Of a DNA stretch of 41,793 nt, positions 1 through 8,176 are shown piece by piece. Origin of the DNA: Nocardia sp. BSTN01. GTDB lineage: Bacteria; Actinomycetota; Actinomycetes; Mycobacteriales; Mycobacteriaceae. The position numbers and the translations under genes are program-made. Below the pieces are notes generated by a model, which saw only the letters and a list, made by a program, of their open reading frames with translations, had not been told where the DNA came from and did no database searches. Positions within the stretch are counted from its first letter, which is position 1; each line of letters begins with the position of its first letter. The DNA is taken from positions 1 through 41,793 of the forward strand of contig NZ_JADKYP010000056.1 in the NCBI RefSeq assembly GCF_015354405.1, given 5' to 3'.

Positions 1-168
1 CTGCACGTCATTCCGCGCACGCCCGGCGACGGCTTCGGGCTGCGCAATCGCGCGACCACGCCGCCGCGTGCGGACCTGGACTACCTGGCCGCATCGATCC
101 GGGGTGCGGCCGGGCGGGCGCAACCGAATGCCGCGAGCGGACAGGACGGAAAGTGGTGGCTCACCTGA
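1..168 (+). CDS. HIT-family protein, C-terminal fragment
   Basis: The reading frame is open from the first base and ends at TGA 166-168, giving the last 55 residues of a protein that starts outside the window. It begins LHVIPRTPGDGFG, which matches the end of the histidine-triad signature (H-x-H-x-H-x-x) followed by the proline-arginine and Gly-Asp-Gly stretch seen in HIT hydrolases. Only the last histidine of the triad is visible. HIT proteins hydrolyse nucleoside phosphoramidates or dinucleotide polyphosphates. After the motif the tail is Ala/Arg rich and ends KWWLT. The family call rests on a short motif, so the substrate cannot be judged. Confidence 0.7.
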   Translation: MHVIPRTPGDGFGLRNRATTPPRADLDYLAASIRGAAGRAQPNAASGQDGKWWLT

Positions 169-286
169 GTCGTGCTGCGGACCGGGCGGTTTGCTGAGGA
201 AACGCCAGGAGGTCGAAAGCTCCGCGCGGCACCACGGTGTGCGTTACTTTAAGTAGCAGTTGTGGTGGGTCGACGGAGGTGGGGAC

Positions 287-1246
287 ATGCGACGTTCACT
301 CGTTGCTGCGGTTGCGCTGACAGTCGGACTGGGCGTCTTCGGTCCCTGGATGGGCCCACAGCCACGCGCATCGGCGGCGCGGGTGGTCGGAACAAACGAT
401 ATGAGCCCGACCCGGACGGCGCTGTTCATCGACTCTCCAGCCATGGGACGCACCGTTCAGGTCCAGGTCCTGCATCCGGCCGGCGGAGGTTCGCGGCCCT
501 CGTACTATCTGCTCGACGGGCTCGATCCCGGTGTGCAGCAGAGCACCTGGACCAACGCCACCGATGCCGAACCCTTCTTTTACGGTAAGAACGTCAATGT
601 CGTCCTGCCGATCGGCGGGCAGGCGAGTTATTACACCGACTGGCAGCGCGACGATCCGCATTTCGGCCGCTACCGGTGGGAGACCTTCCTGACGCGCGAA
701 CTTCCGCCGATCATCGACGCCACCTTCTCCGGCAACGGCGTGAACGCGATCGGCGGCCTGTCGATGGGCGGAATCGCGGCGTTCGTTCTGGCCGTTCGCC
801 ATCCGGAGCTGTACGAGGCGGTGGCGGGCTACAGCGCGTGCCCGGATCTGGGTATCGCGCAGGGGGCGATCATGTTCTCGATCGCCAACCGCGGGGGCAA
901 TCCGTTCGATATGTGGGGTGCGCCGGGAAGTCCGGAGTGGGGTGCCCACGATCCGGCGCTGCTGGCGGATCGGCTGCGCGGCAAGACCGTCTACCTGTCC
1001 ACCGGCACCGGCATCCCCGGCCCGCACGAGACCGAGATCAAACCGCAGTTGCCGGAGAACATCGTCCTGGGCGGGCCGATCGAGGCCGGGGTGGACGTCT
1101 GCGTCACCGCCTTCGAACAGCGACTGCGCGGTTTGCGCATTCCGGCCCGGGTCGATCACAGCCCGGTGGGGACGCATTCCTGGTCGTACTGGCAGGACTA
1201 TCTGCACGCGTCCTGGCCGACCGTCGGCGCGGCGATCGGAGCCTGA
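287..1246 (+). CDS. secreted mycolyltransferase / antigen-85-like esterase
   Basis: This 319-residue protein belongs to the antigen 85 alpha/beta-hydrolase family, which moves mycolic acids between trehalose monomycolate and cell-wall arabinogalactan or trehalose outside the membrane. Residues 1-31 look like a Sec signal peptide (MRRS, hydrophobic core, cleavage near ASA-A). Family landmarks are YRWETFLTRELPP (129-141), the nucleophile elbow GLSMGG with Ser159, and the C-terminal catalytic His297 in THSWSYW, all in the order found in Ag85. Start ATG 287 is chosen because GGAGGT lies about 7 bases ahead; a TTG at 260 would add nine residues in front of the signal peptide. It is a single gene with no operon partner. 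The family marks a mycolate-bearing host. Such genomes carry several paralogues, so the individual role is unknown. Confidence 0.9.
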   Translation: MRRSLVAAVALTVGLGVFGPWMGPQPRASAARVVGTNDMSPTRTALFIDSPAMGRTVQVQVLHPAGGGSRPSYYLLDGLDPGVQQSTWTNATDAEPFFYGKNVNVVLPIGGQASYYTDWQRDDPHFGRYRWETFLTRELPPIIDATFSGNGVNAIGGLSMGGIAAFVLAVRHPELYEAVAGYSACPDLGIAQGAIMFSIANRGGNPFDMWGAPGSPEWGAHDPALLADRLRGKTVYLSTGTGIPGPHETEIKPQLPENIVLGGPIEAGVDVCVTAFEQRLRGLRIPARVDHSPVGTHSWSYWQDYLHASWPTVGAAIGA

Positions 1247-1312
1247 TCACCGGGCGTCCGATCGGCGCGGGACCGCGTCGGCCCGCGCGACCGGATTTCG
1301 TCAGGGCTCGGT

Positions 1313-1537
1313 TCAGTGCGGCTGGGCGCCCGGGCGGTTGAATTCGCCGTCCTTGGCGCCCGCGACGAACGCCCGCCACTCGCCGGGTGTGAAGATCAGC
1401 GCCGGCCCGTCCGGATTCTTGGCATCGCGCAGCCCGATATTGCCGCTGGCCAGGAAGGCCACCTCGACACCGCCCTCCCCGTCACCGCTGCGCTGCCAGA
1501 CCGCCCCGGGCTCGATCTCGCGATTCTTCGCTTCCAA
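1313..1537 (-). CDS. DUF397 domain protein
   Basis: A small protein of 74 residues (79 if ATG 1552 is used). It contains the DUF397 pattern: W, then G-x-V-E-V-A, then a G-x-I-x-L-R-D-x-K-x-P segment and TPGEWRAFVAGAKDGEF. The usual family form has Cys or Asn before VEVA; here the residue is Gly. DUF397 proteins are actinobacterial and normally sit beside an XRE-family regulator, in some cases with ATP-binding kinase-like partners, acting as small regulatory accessories. No such regulator is visible within 1.5 kb on either side. I prefer TTG 1537 because AGGAG lies 7-8 bases upstream on the minus strand; ATG 1552 has no ribosome site. Confidence 0.75.
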   Translation of the reverse strand: MEAKNREIEPGAVWQRSGDGEGGVEVAFLASGNIGLRDAKNPDGPALIFTPGEWRAFVAGAKDGEFNRPGAQPH

Positions 1538-1836
1538 CCTGTGCTCCTGCATCGATGTGATCGCCCGCCGGAATCCGCGCGGACGCTGCCGTCCCCGAGC
1601 GTAAGCGGTCGGAAGCCGCCGCACCGGCGTCGTTTCCGAATCCGCGCGTGTGGGCATGGCCGGAATCACACCGATATGCCGACCTGCGGAATGTGGCATT
1701 CGTCCACCTGTCCCGGCAACACCGCTGGTTTACGCCGCAACCTGATCGGAAACCCCATCCACTGTGGCAGTTGGAGGGCGTCGACTGGTCAAGAGACCGA
1801 GAGGGCGTGCCCTGCCGCACTGAAGGGACGACAAGG

Positions 1837-2061
1837 ATGGAGCACCGCATGGCACCCGTCTTCGACAGTTGCGCGGTGGTGCCCCGGCACCTCACCGTCG
1901 AGCAGGCACACAACATCCTGCACAGTCACAGCAGCTGTCCCACCGACCAATGCCCACGCCGCAAAGCCGCACTGTTCTTCCTGATGGAATCTCGTCGTTC
2001 GGCCCGCGGCAACGGGCGTGACCTGCGTCGGCCCGCACCACGGACCACCGGGCTGGGGTAG
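1837..2061 (+). CDS. small Cys-containing hypothetical protein
   Basis: A 74-residue protein starting MEHRMAPVFDSC. The central part (HLTVEQAHNIL, then CPTDQCPRRKAAL) looks conserved: a predicted amphipathic helix, a pair of cysteines five residues apart, and a basic stretch. Small actinobacterial proteins with this 'T-x-x-Q-A-H ... C-x4-C-x-R-K' layout are common, but I know no function for them. The tail after residue 55 is Arg rich and probably disordered. GAAGGGA about 8 bases ahead of ATG 1837 supports the start; ATG 1849 is a possible inner start. It runs alone, followed by a long hairpin. Two cysteines are too few for a zinc finger in a monomer, though a dimer could bind metal; that is speculation. 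Confidence 0.6.
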   Translation: MEHRMAPVFDSCAVVPRHLTVEQAHNILHSHSSCPTDQCPRRKAALFFLMESRRSARGNGRDLRRPAPRTTGLG

Positions 2062-2067
2062 CGCGGA

Positions 2068-2137
2068 CCGAGTTCGCGCCCCCGCACTCGCCGATCCGCT
2101 CGTGTCGGCGGGCGTGGGGGTGCGCGCCCGGACTCGG
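2068..2137 (+). terminator. long imperfect hairpin after the 74-aa gene
   Basis: Arms 2068-2094 and 2105-2137 pair over most of their length (CCGAGT with ACTCGG at the base, TCGCCGA with TCGGCGG at the top), with G-U pairs, one A-C mismatch and a few unpaired bases. It starts seven bases after the stop at 2061 and ends 10 bases before the -10 element of the next gene, so a terminator insulating the two is likely. Confidence 0.55.
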
Positions 2138-2147
2138 CCACCGCGAT

Positions 2148-2153
2148 TACGGT
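2148..2153 (+). promoter_or_regulatory. -10 element for leaderless ptrB
   Basis: TACGGT lies 7 bases before ATG 2161, so transcription should begin at or next to the start codon. This also decides the start: the in-frame GTG at 2152 lies inside the -10 box. Confidence 0.55.
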
Positions 2154-2160
2154 GGTCACC

Positions 2161-4338
2161 ATGGCTCTCGACAGTGGTACCGGAACCATCCAGAACGCCG
2201 GCGACGACACGGCGGCGGTGACCCCGCCGGTGGCCAAGAAGGTCCCGGCCGAACGCACCCATCACGGTGACACCTTCGTCGATTTCTACGAATGGCTGCG
2301 GGACAAGGACGATCCCGAGGTCATCGCCCATCTCGAGGCCGAGAACGCCTACACCGACGCCCAGACCGCCCACCTGGCCCCGCTGCGCGCGCGGATCTTC
2401 GACGAGATCAAATCGCGCACCCAGGAGACCGATATGTCGGTTCCGGCGCGGCTGGGCGACTACTGGTACTACTCGCGCAGTTTCGAAGGCAAGCAGTACG
2501 GCGTGCACTGCCGCTGCCCGATCGCCGACCGCGACGACTGGACTCCGCCGCAACTCGACGTCGACATCGAGATCCCCGGCGAGGAGATTCTGCTCGACAG
2601 CAACGTGCTGGCCGAGGGACACGACTTCTTCGCCCTCGGCGCCTATTCGATCAGCCACGACGGCACCCTGCTGGCCTATTCCACCGACACCGTCGGTGAC
2701 GAGCGATATGTGCTGCGGTTCAAGGATCTGCGCAGCGGCGAACTGCTCGGCGACGAGATCCCCGGCACCGCGCCGGGGGCGACCTGGTCGCTGGACGGAA
2801 CCCACGTCTTCTATCAGACCGTCGACGAGTCCTGGCGGCCCGACACCGTGTGGCGCCACCGCCTCGGCACCGCGAAGACCGACGACGTCACGGTGTTCCA
2901 CGAGCCCGACGAGCGCTACTGGGTCAGCATCGGCGCCACCCGCTCCGAGAAGTACCTGATGATCTGGGTCGGGTCCAAGATCACCACCGAGGGCTGGATT
3001 CTGGAATCCGACGATCCGGAGGGTGAGTTCCGGGTGCTGCTGCCGCGCCGCGAGGGTGTGGAGTATTCGGCCGAACACGCGGTGATCGGCGGCCGGGACC
3101 GGCTGCTCATCCTGCACAACGATGTGGTCGACGGCGTGAAGGCCGAGAATTTCGTCCTCACCGAGGCGCCGGTGGACGATCCGGCGGCGATGACCATGCT
3201 CATCGGCCATCGCGACGATGTGCGGCTCGAGGACGTCGACTGCTTCCGCGATCATCTCGTGCTCTCGTATCGGCGTGAGGCGCTGCCGCGAGTCGCGGTG
3301 TGGCCGTTGACTTCCGAGGGCTACGGCGAACTGCGCGAGCTGGAATTCGGCCTGGAGCTGTTCTCCGCCGGCGTGGGTTCCAACCCGGAATGGGCGCAGC
3401 CGACGCTGCGGCTCGGCGTGACCTCGTTCATCACCCCGATGCAGGTCTTCGACTACGTACCCGCCACCGGTGAGCTGATGCTGCGCAAACAGCAGCAGGT
3501 ACTCGGCGGCTACGACCCGGACGACTATGTGCAGCACCGGGATTGGGCCATCGCGACGGACGGTACGAGGATTCCGATCTCGGTGGTGCGCCGCCGCGAC
3601 AGCGAGGGGTCCGGTCCGAAACCGTTGCTGCTCTACGGATACGGCTCCTACGAGGCCAGTATCGACCCCGGTTTCTCGGTGTCGCGGCTGTCGCTGCTTG
3701 ACCGCGGCATGGTGTTCGCGGTCGCCCATGTGCGCGGTGGTGGTGAGATGGGCCGGCTGTGGTACGAGAACGGCAAGACGCTCACCAAGAAGAACACCTT
3801 CACCGATTTCGTCTCCTGCGCACGCCATCTCGTCGACACCGCCGTCACCACGCCGCAGGTGCTGGTGGCCGACGGTGGCAGTGCGGGTGGGCTGCTGATG
3901 GGTGCGGTGGCCAATCTGGCGCCCGAACTGTTCGCGGGCATCCTCGCCAACGTGCCGTTCGTGGATCCGCTCACCTCGATCCTGGACCCGTCGCTGCCGC
4001 TGACGGTCATCGAATGGGACGAGTGGGGCAATCCGCTGGAGGATCCGCAGGTCTACGCCTATATGAAGTCCTATTCGCCGTACGAGAACGTAGCGGCCGT
4101 GGACTATCCGGCGATCCTGGCGATCACCAGCATCAACGACACCCGCGTGCTCTACGTCGAGCCCGCGAAATGGGTCGCCGCGCTGCGGGCGACGAAAACC
4201 GGCGATGCCCAGCTCCTGCTGAAGACCGAGATGAGCGCCGGGCACGGTGGCGTCAGCGGGCGCTACGAGAAGTGGAAGGAAGTCGCCTTCGAATACGCCT
4301 GGGTGCTCGACCGCGTCGGGCTCGGCGAGGTCGGCTGA
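2161..4338 (+). CDS. ptrB: S9 family peptidase, oligopeptidase B (protease II)
   Basis: A 725-residue cytosolic serine oligopeptidase of the prolyl-oligopeptidase clan; oligopeptidase B cuts short peptides after Arg or Lys. No signal peptide is seen. Residues 1-70 begin the catalytic fold (VDFYEWLRDKDDPEV), about 75-400 form the beta-propeller that limits substrate size, and the rest is the hydrolase domain. Visible catalytic features are Ser574 in GGSAGG, an Asp in the INDTRV segment, and His695 in SAGHGG near the C-terminus. Length is normal for the family. M. tuberculosis has the orthologue split into two frames (ptrBa/ptrBb); here it is one intact frame. A leaderless start at ATG 2161 is predicted. 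A UUCG-capped hairpin follows the stop directly. Confidence 0.93.
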   Translation: MALDSGTGTIQNAGDDTAAVTPPVAKKVPAERTHHGDTFVDFYEWLRDKDDPEVIAHLEAENAYTDAQTAHLAPLRARIFDEIKSRTQETDMSVPARLGDYWYYSRSFEGKQYGVHCRCPIADRDDWTPPQLDVDIEIPGEEILLDSNVLAEGHDFFALGAYSISHDGTLLAYSTDTVGDERYVLRFKDLRSGELLGDEIPGTAPGATWSLDGTHVFYQTVDESWRPDTVWRHRLGTAKTDDVTVFHEPDERYWVSIGATRSEKYLMIWVGSKITTEGWILESDDPEGEFRVLLPRREGVEYSAEHAVIGGRDRLLILHNDVVDGVKAENFVLTEAPVDDPAAMTMLIGHRDDVRLEDVDCFRDHLVLSYRREALPRVAVWPLTSEGYGELRELEFGLELFSAGVGSNPEWAQPTLRLGVTSFITPMQVFDYVPATGELMLRKQQQVLGGYDPDDYVQHRDWAIATDGTRIPISVVRRRDSEGSGPKPLLLYGYGSYEASIDPGFSVSRLSLLDRGMVFAVAHVRGGGEMGRLWYENGKTLTKKNTFTDFVSCARHLVDTAVTTPQVLVADGGSAGGLLMGAVANLAPELFAGILANVPFVDPLTSILDPSLPLTVIEWDEWGNPLEDPQVYAYMKSYSPYENVAAVDYPAILAITSINDTRVLYVEPAKWVAALRATKTGDAQLLLKTEMSAGHGGVSGRYEKWKEVAFEYAWVLDRVGLGEVG

Positions 4339-4357
4339 GGACGGCTTCGGCCGGTCC
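4339..4357 (+). terminator. UUCG-tetraloop hairpin after ptrB
   Basis: GGAC-GGC pairs with GCC-(G)-GTCC around a TTCG loop, beginning on the base after the ptrB stop. This very stable short hairpin has no T-run, as is usual for actinobacterial terminators. Confidence 0.5.
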
Positions 4358-4443
4358 GTGCGGTCGGGTGCCCGCTCCGGGAATTCGTCGGGGCGTCACC
4401 TCGGCTGCACGGGGCCGACACCTGCCGCGCGCACAGTGGAGTC

Positions 4444-5163
4444 ATGAGCGGCAACGACCGGGGGTCCGGGCAGCTGATCGTCTCGGTGTCGGGTATTCGC
4501 GACACCACACTGGACCAGGCGCGTGCCTTCGCGGCCGAGATGGACGGCCGCGGGGTTCGGCTGTCGCTGCTGGTGGCGCCGCGGTTGAAGGGGAAGTACC
4601 GGCTCACCGAGGATTCGCGCACCCAGCAGTGGCTGCGGGATCGGCGTGCCGCGGGTGACGCGATCGTGCTGCATGGTTACGACCAGGCCGCGACCAAACG
4701 TCGCCGCGCCGAATTCGCCGCGCTGCCCACCCACGAAGCGCGCCTGCGCCTCACCGCCGCCGACCGGGTGATGGAACAGATCGGCCTGCGCACCCGGCTG
4801 TTCGCGGCACCGCGCTGGACGGCCTCCGAGGGTGCTGTCGCCGCCCTGCCCGAGGTCGGCTTCCGGCTGGCGCTCGGATTGACCGCCATCCACGATCTGG
4901 AACGGGATACGGCGCAACGCTGCTGGGTGCACGGTGTCGGTGAGGGTTTCCGGGCCGAACCGTGGTGGTGCCACGCACTGATCATGAGCGCGGCCCGTAT
5001 CGCGCGGCGCGGCGGAACGCTGCGGCTGGCCGTCTCGGCCGCGCAGCTGTCCCGGCCCGGACCGCACCAGGCGATGCTGGACGCGGTCGATCTGGCCCTG
5101 TTCCACGAAGCGGTTCCGGACGTCTACCGGTGGGAGCCGTACGCCATGCCGCACGCGGCCTGA
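4444..5163 (+). CDS. DUF2334 (polysaccharide-deacetylase-like) protein
   Basis: A 239-residue protein of the DUF2334 family, which shares the deacetylase NodB-type barrel. It begins with a beta-strand (LIVSVSGIRD) and then shows segments typical of the family: VRLSLLVAPRLKG, the H-G-Y-D of VLHGYDQ at about residues 77-80 as a possible metal or catalytic site, FAAPRW, and a C-terminal LALFHE. There is no signal peptide, so it is probably cytoplasmic. The substrate is unknown. It lies 105 bases after ptrB in the same direction, the order also seen in M. tuberculosis (Rv0784 region, from memory). It ends six bases before the convergent gadB stop. Confidence 0.75.
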   Translation: MSGNDRGSGQLIVSVSGIRDTTLDQARAFAAEMDGRGVRLSLLVAPRLKGKYRLTEDSRTQQWLRDRRAAGDAIVLHGYDQAATKRRRAEFAALPTHEARLRLTAADRVMEQIGLRTRLFAAPRWTASEGAVAALPEVGFRLALGLTAIHDLERDTAQRCWVHGVGEGFRAEPWWCHALIMSAARIARRGGTLRLAVSAAQLSRPGPHQAMLDAVDLALFHEAVPDVYRWEPYAMPHAA

Positions 5164-5169
5164 ACCGTC

Positions 5170-6615
5170 TCAGCGAACATCGGCCGGATCCTCGTCGGCC
5201 GTGCGCCGCATGTCCTGCACCGCGGTGACGATCGCCTCGTCCGATACGACGGCGGTGGCGTCGTGGGTGAAGCCGCCGGCCTCCTTGCGGGTGAGTGAGG
5301 TCGACAGCGGATGCTTGTTCAGCTGGTCGATGCAACGGTCGATATCGGCCAGCAGCAGATCGGCCATATCGTGGGTGAAGCCGTGCCGGACGACCGCGCG
5401 CATGATCGTCTCGTCCTGCCGGTCGGCGGGGAGCGGATAGGCGGCGATCAGCCAGCCGCGCGAGCGCAGCCGTTCCGACAGGTCGTACAGATTGAAGCCG
5501 GGATCCTCGCGCAGCCGCCACGACACCGCGCTGATGCCCCGGGTGGGGTTGCCGTCGTGGATCATCTCGAACAGCCCGGTCTCGGTGAGTCCGTGGGCCA
5601 GATGTTCGGCGACGCGATAGATCGCCGACTGCAGCCTGGTGTATCCCGTCCGGCCGAGCCGGATGAAGTCGTAGTACTGGGTGATGGCCTGGCCGCCGGG
5701 GCGGGAGAAGTTCAGATTGAACGTGGCCATACTGCCGCCGAGGTAGTCGACGTCGAACACGAGTTCGTCCGGAAGGTCGGCGGCCGTGCGCCAGAGCGCC
5801 CAACCGGCGCCCAGCGGGGCCAGGCCGGTCTTGTGCCCGGAGGCATTGATGGACTTCACCCGCGTCAGCCGGAAGTCCCACACCAGATCCGGCGCCGTGA
5901 ACGGGGCGAGGAACCCGCCACTGGCGGCGTCGACGTGCAGCGGGATGTCCAGGCCGGTGCGGGCCTCCAGATCGTCGAGGGCCGCGCACATCGCGGCGAC
6001 GTCCTCGAACAGGCCGGTGAAGGTCTGTCCCATCGTCGCGACGACCATGATCGTGTTCGAATCACACTGTGCGGCAATGTCTTCCGGCTCCAGCGTGTAC
6101 CGGTTCCCGCGCAGCGGCACCTGCCGGATCTCGACGTCGAAATAGCGCGCGAACTTCTCCCAGCACACCTGCACCGGGCCGCAGACGAAATTGGGGATGC
6201 CCTGGCCGCCGTTCTTGCGCCAGCGCGTCTTCGCGGCCAGCCCGCCGAGCATCGCCGCCTCACTGGACCCGGTGGTGGAGGTGCCGCGCGTCGACCCGGG
6301 ATCGGGGCAGTGCCACAGGTCGGCCACCATGCGCACGCACCGGCGCTCGAGTTCGGCGGTCTGCGGGTATTCGTCCTTGTCGACGATGTTCTTGGCCAGG
6401 CTCTGCGCCATCAGCCGTCGGGCGTTGTCGTCGATCCACGTGGTGCAGAAGGTGGCCAGATTCATCCGCGACACCCCGTCGAGCATCAGCTCGTCGTGCA
6501 CGATCTGATAGGCCTCCGGACCCGGTATCTCGCGGTGCGGAAAGTGGTCTTTGGGTGCGCCGCGATCCAGATCGGGCATCGCGAACAGGTCGTCGGATTC
6601 CGATGATGCAGACAT
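5170..6615 (-). CDS. gadB: glutamate decarboxylase (PLP-dependent)
   Basis: The 481-residue protein converts L-glutamate to GABA and CO2, consuming a proton, which gives acid resistance or feeds the GABA shunt. It is a group II PLP decarboxylase: STTGSSEA (113-120) contacts PLP phosphate, HVDAASGGF holds the PLP-nitrogen Asp229, and SGHKTG carries the Schiff-base Lys262. The spacing matches E. coli GadB within a few residues. The C-terminal ~40 residues are actinobacterial and differ from E. coli, where the tail controls pH gating. GGAGAGGAC ahead of ATG 6615 supports the start. It is a single gene, divergent from the M20 peptidase. No antiporter gene lies near it, so GABA export, if any, must come from elsewhere. 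Confidence 0.93.
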   Translation of the reverse strand: MSASSESDDLFAMPDLDRGAPKDHFPHREIPGPEAYQIVHDELMLDGVSRMNLATFCTTWIDDNARRLMAQSLAKNIVDKDEYPQTAELERRCVRMVADLWHCPDPGSTRGTSTTGSSEAAMLGGLAAKTRWRKNGGQGIPNFVCGPVQVCWEKFARYFDVEIRQVPLRGNRYTLEPEDIAAQCDSNTIMVVATMGQTFTGLFEDVAAMCAALDDLEARTGLDIPLHVDAASGGFLAPFTAPDLVWDFRLTRVKSINASGHKTGLAPLGAGWALWRTAADLPDELVFDVDYLGGSMATFNLNFSRPGGQAITQYYDFIRLGRTGYTRLQSAIYRVAEHLAHGLTETGLFEMIHDGNPTRGISAVSWRLREDPGFNLYDLSERLRSRGWLIAAYPLPADRQDETIMRAVVRHGFTHDMADLLLADIDRCIDQLNKHPLSTSLTRKEAGGFTHDATAVVSDEAIVTAVQDMRRTADEDPADVR

Positions 6616-6766
6616 CTCGTCCTCTCCGGTGGTCGGATCGCGGTCGAGCTCTCCCTCATCATGCCCCGCTGGGGTTGCGGGACGGTCGCGAACGCGAGGG
6701 ACGAATCGGGCGAATTCCGGCCCGCACCGCGCCCGGCGCCGATGCGGCCGATCCGGGAAAGGGGGT

Positions 6767-6772
6767 TAGGTT
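6767..6772 (+). promoter_or_regulatory. -10 element for leaderless M20 gene
   Basis: TAGGTT ends 6 bases before ATG 6779, consistent with a leaderless transcript. Confidence 0.5.
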
Positions 6773-6778
6773 GGGTAC

Positions 6779-8149
6779 ATGACCGACGAATCTCGGACGG
6801 CGGCCCTGCGCGAACAGGTGCGCGCCTTGATGCCGCAGGCGAAAGCCGATCTGGCCCAGTTGGTTTCGTATCGCTCCGTGGCCGATGCGCGGCAGTTTCC
6901 GCCGGAAGAGTGTCATCGGGCGGCGCGCTGGGTCGCCGACGCCTTCGCCGGCCTCGGTCTCACCGACGTCGGCCTGCACGAGACGCCCGACGGTAGCGAG
7001 GCGGTCGTGGCCCGGTATCCGGCTCCGCCCGGCGCTCCCACGGTGCTGCTGTACAGCCACTACGACGTACAGCCGCCGGTGGACGAGGCGGCCTGGGAGA
7101 CGCCGGTGTGGGAGCTCACCGAGCGGGACGGGCGCTGGTACGGGCGGGGCGCGGCCGACTGCAAAGGCAATATCGTCGTCCATCTGACCGCGCTGCGGGC
7201 GCTGCGGAACACACTGGGAGACAAGGGATATCCGGTCGGTGTCACGGTGGTCTGCGAGGGGTCGGAGGAGCAGGGCACCAGCGGCCTGGAGGAATTCGTT
7301 CCGCAGCACACGGATCTGCTGCGCGCCGACGCACTGCTGATCGGTGACTGCGGCAACTTCGCGGCGGGCGTGCCGACCCTCACTCAGACTCTGCGCGGAA
7401 ACGTGAATGTGCTCGTCACCGTCGAAACACTGTCGGGGCCACTGCATTCCGGCATGTTCGGCGGGGCGGCGCCCGATGCCGTCGCCGCGCTGATCCACGT
7501 CCTCGCGACGCTGCGGGACGAACACGGGAACACCACGGTCGGCGGGTTGCCGGCCGATCAGGTCTGGGACGGCGCGCAGTATCCGGTCGAGCAGTTCCGG
7601 GTCGATGCCGGCATCCTCGACGGTGTGCAGGTGCTGGGCAGCGGCAGTATCTCGGACATGCTCTGGGCGCGCCCGGCCCTGACCGTGCTGGGCATCGATG
7701 TGCCACCGGTGGTGGGATCGGCGGCGGCCGTCCAGCCGAGCGCGCGGGCCCGATTGAATCTGCGGATCCCGCCCGGGGTCGATCCGGCTCCCGCCTTGAA
7801 AGCCCTTACCGCGCATCTGGAATCGCATACGCCGTGGGGTGCGCGGGTGCGGGTCGAGACCGAGGGGACGGGTGCGCCGTTCCGCTCCGGTACCGGCGGC
7901 CCGGCGCGGCTGGCGATGGAGGACGCCTTCGCCGCCGCCTACGGTCGCACCGCCACCACGCAGGGGCAGGGCGGTTCGATTCCGCTGTGCAACGTCTTCG
8001 CCGAGACCTATCCCGACGCCGAGATCATGCTGCTCGGCGTCGAGGAGCCGAAATGCCTCATCCACGCCCCGAACGAGAGTGTCGACCCCAGCGAGATCGA
8101 GCACATGGCGCTCGCGGAGGCGTTGTTCCTGTCCTCGTATACGCGGTGA
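6779..8149 (+). CDS. M20 family dipeptidase
   Basis: A 456-residue zinc-dependent exopeptidase of the M20A/ArgE-DapE-CPG2 group, likely a cytosolic dipeptidase. The metal and catalytic positions are visible in order: YSHYDVQPP (His94, Asp96), GRGAADCKGN (bridging Asp127), EGSEEQG (catalytic and metal Glu around 163-164), a following Asp in IGDCGN, and the last ligand His in IHAPNES near the C-terminus. The dimerisation lid lies about residues 200-330. DapE and carboxypeptidase G2 share this frame, but the HYDVQP and IHAPNE forms favour dipeptidase. The last codons lie inside a large hairpin shared with the convergent MBL gene. Confidence 0.88.
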   Translation: MTDESRTAALREQVRALMPQAKADLAQLVSYRSVADARQFPPEECHRAARWVADAFAGLGLTDVGLHETPDGSEAVVARYPAPPGAPTVLLYSHYDVQPPVDEAAWETPVWELTERDGRWYGRGAADCKGNIVVHLTALRALRNTLGDKGYPVGVTVVCEGSEEQGTSGLEEFVPQHTDLLRADALLIGDCGNFAAGVPTLTQTLRGNVNVLVTVETLSGPLHSGMFGGAAPDAVAALIHVLATLRDEHGNTTVGGLPADQVWDGAQYPVEQFRVDAGILDGVQVLGSGSISDMLWARPALTVLGIDVPPVVGSAAAVQPSARARLNLRIPPGVDPAPALKALTAHLESHTPWGARVRVETEGTGAPFRSGTGGPARLAMEDAFAAAYGRTATTQGQGGSIPLCNVFAETYPDAEIMLLGVEEPKCLIHAPNESVDPSEIEHMALAEALFLSSYTR

Positions 8150-8173
8150 CAGGTATGCGAGGACAGGAACAAC
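8122..8173. terminator. 21-bp hairpin between convergent genes
   Basis: Arms 8122-8142 and 8153-8173 are fully complementary over 21 pairs, counting one G-U pair (T8138 with G8157), around a 10-base loop. The left arm is the end of the M20 reading frame and the stop lies in the loop. The right arm stops three bases short of the MBL stop codon. Its symmetry suits a two-way terminator. Confidence 0.75.
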
Positions 8174-8176
8174 CCG

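Noticed and set aside
2152-2160. GTG 2152 as ptrB start
   Set aside because: It lies in the predicted -10 box TACGGT; ATG 2161 fits the leaderless pattern of neighbouring genes.
1789-4245. 818-codon open frame on the minus strand across ptrB
   Set aside because: Antisense shadow produced by high GC third-position bias; its protein is Arg/His/Gln rich, shows no domain, and ptrB on the plus strand is certain. The same applies to 16792-19149 across purL and 34859-37444 across cydB and cydD.
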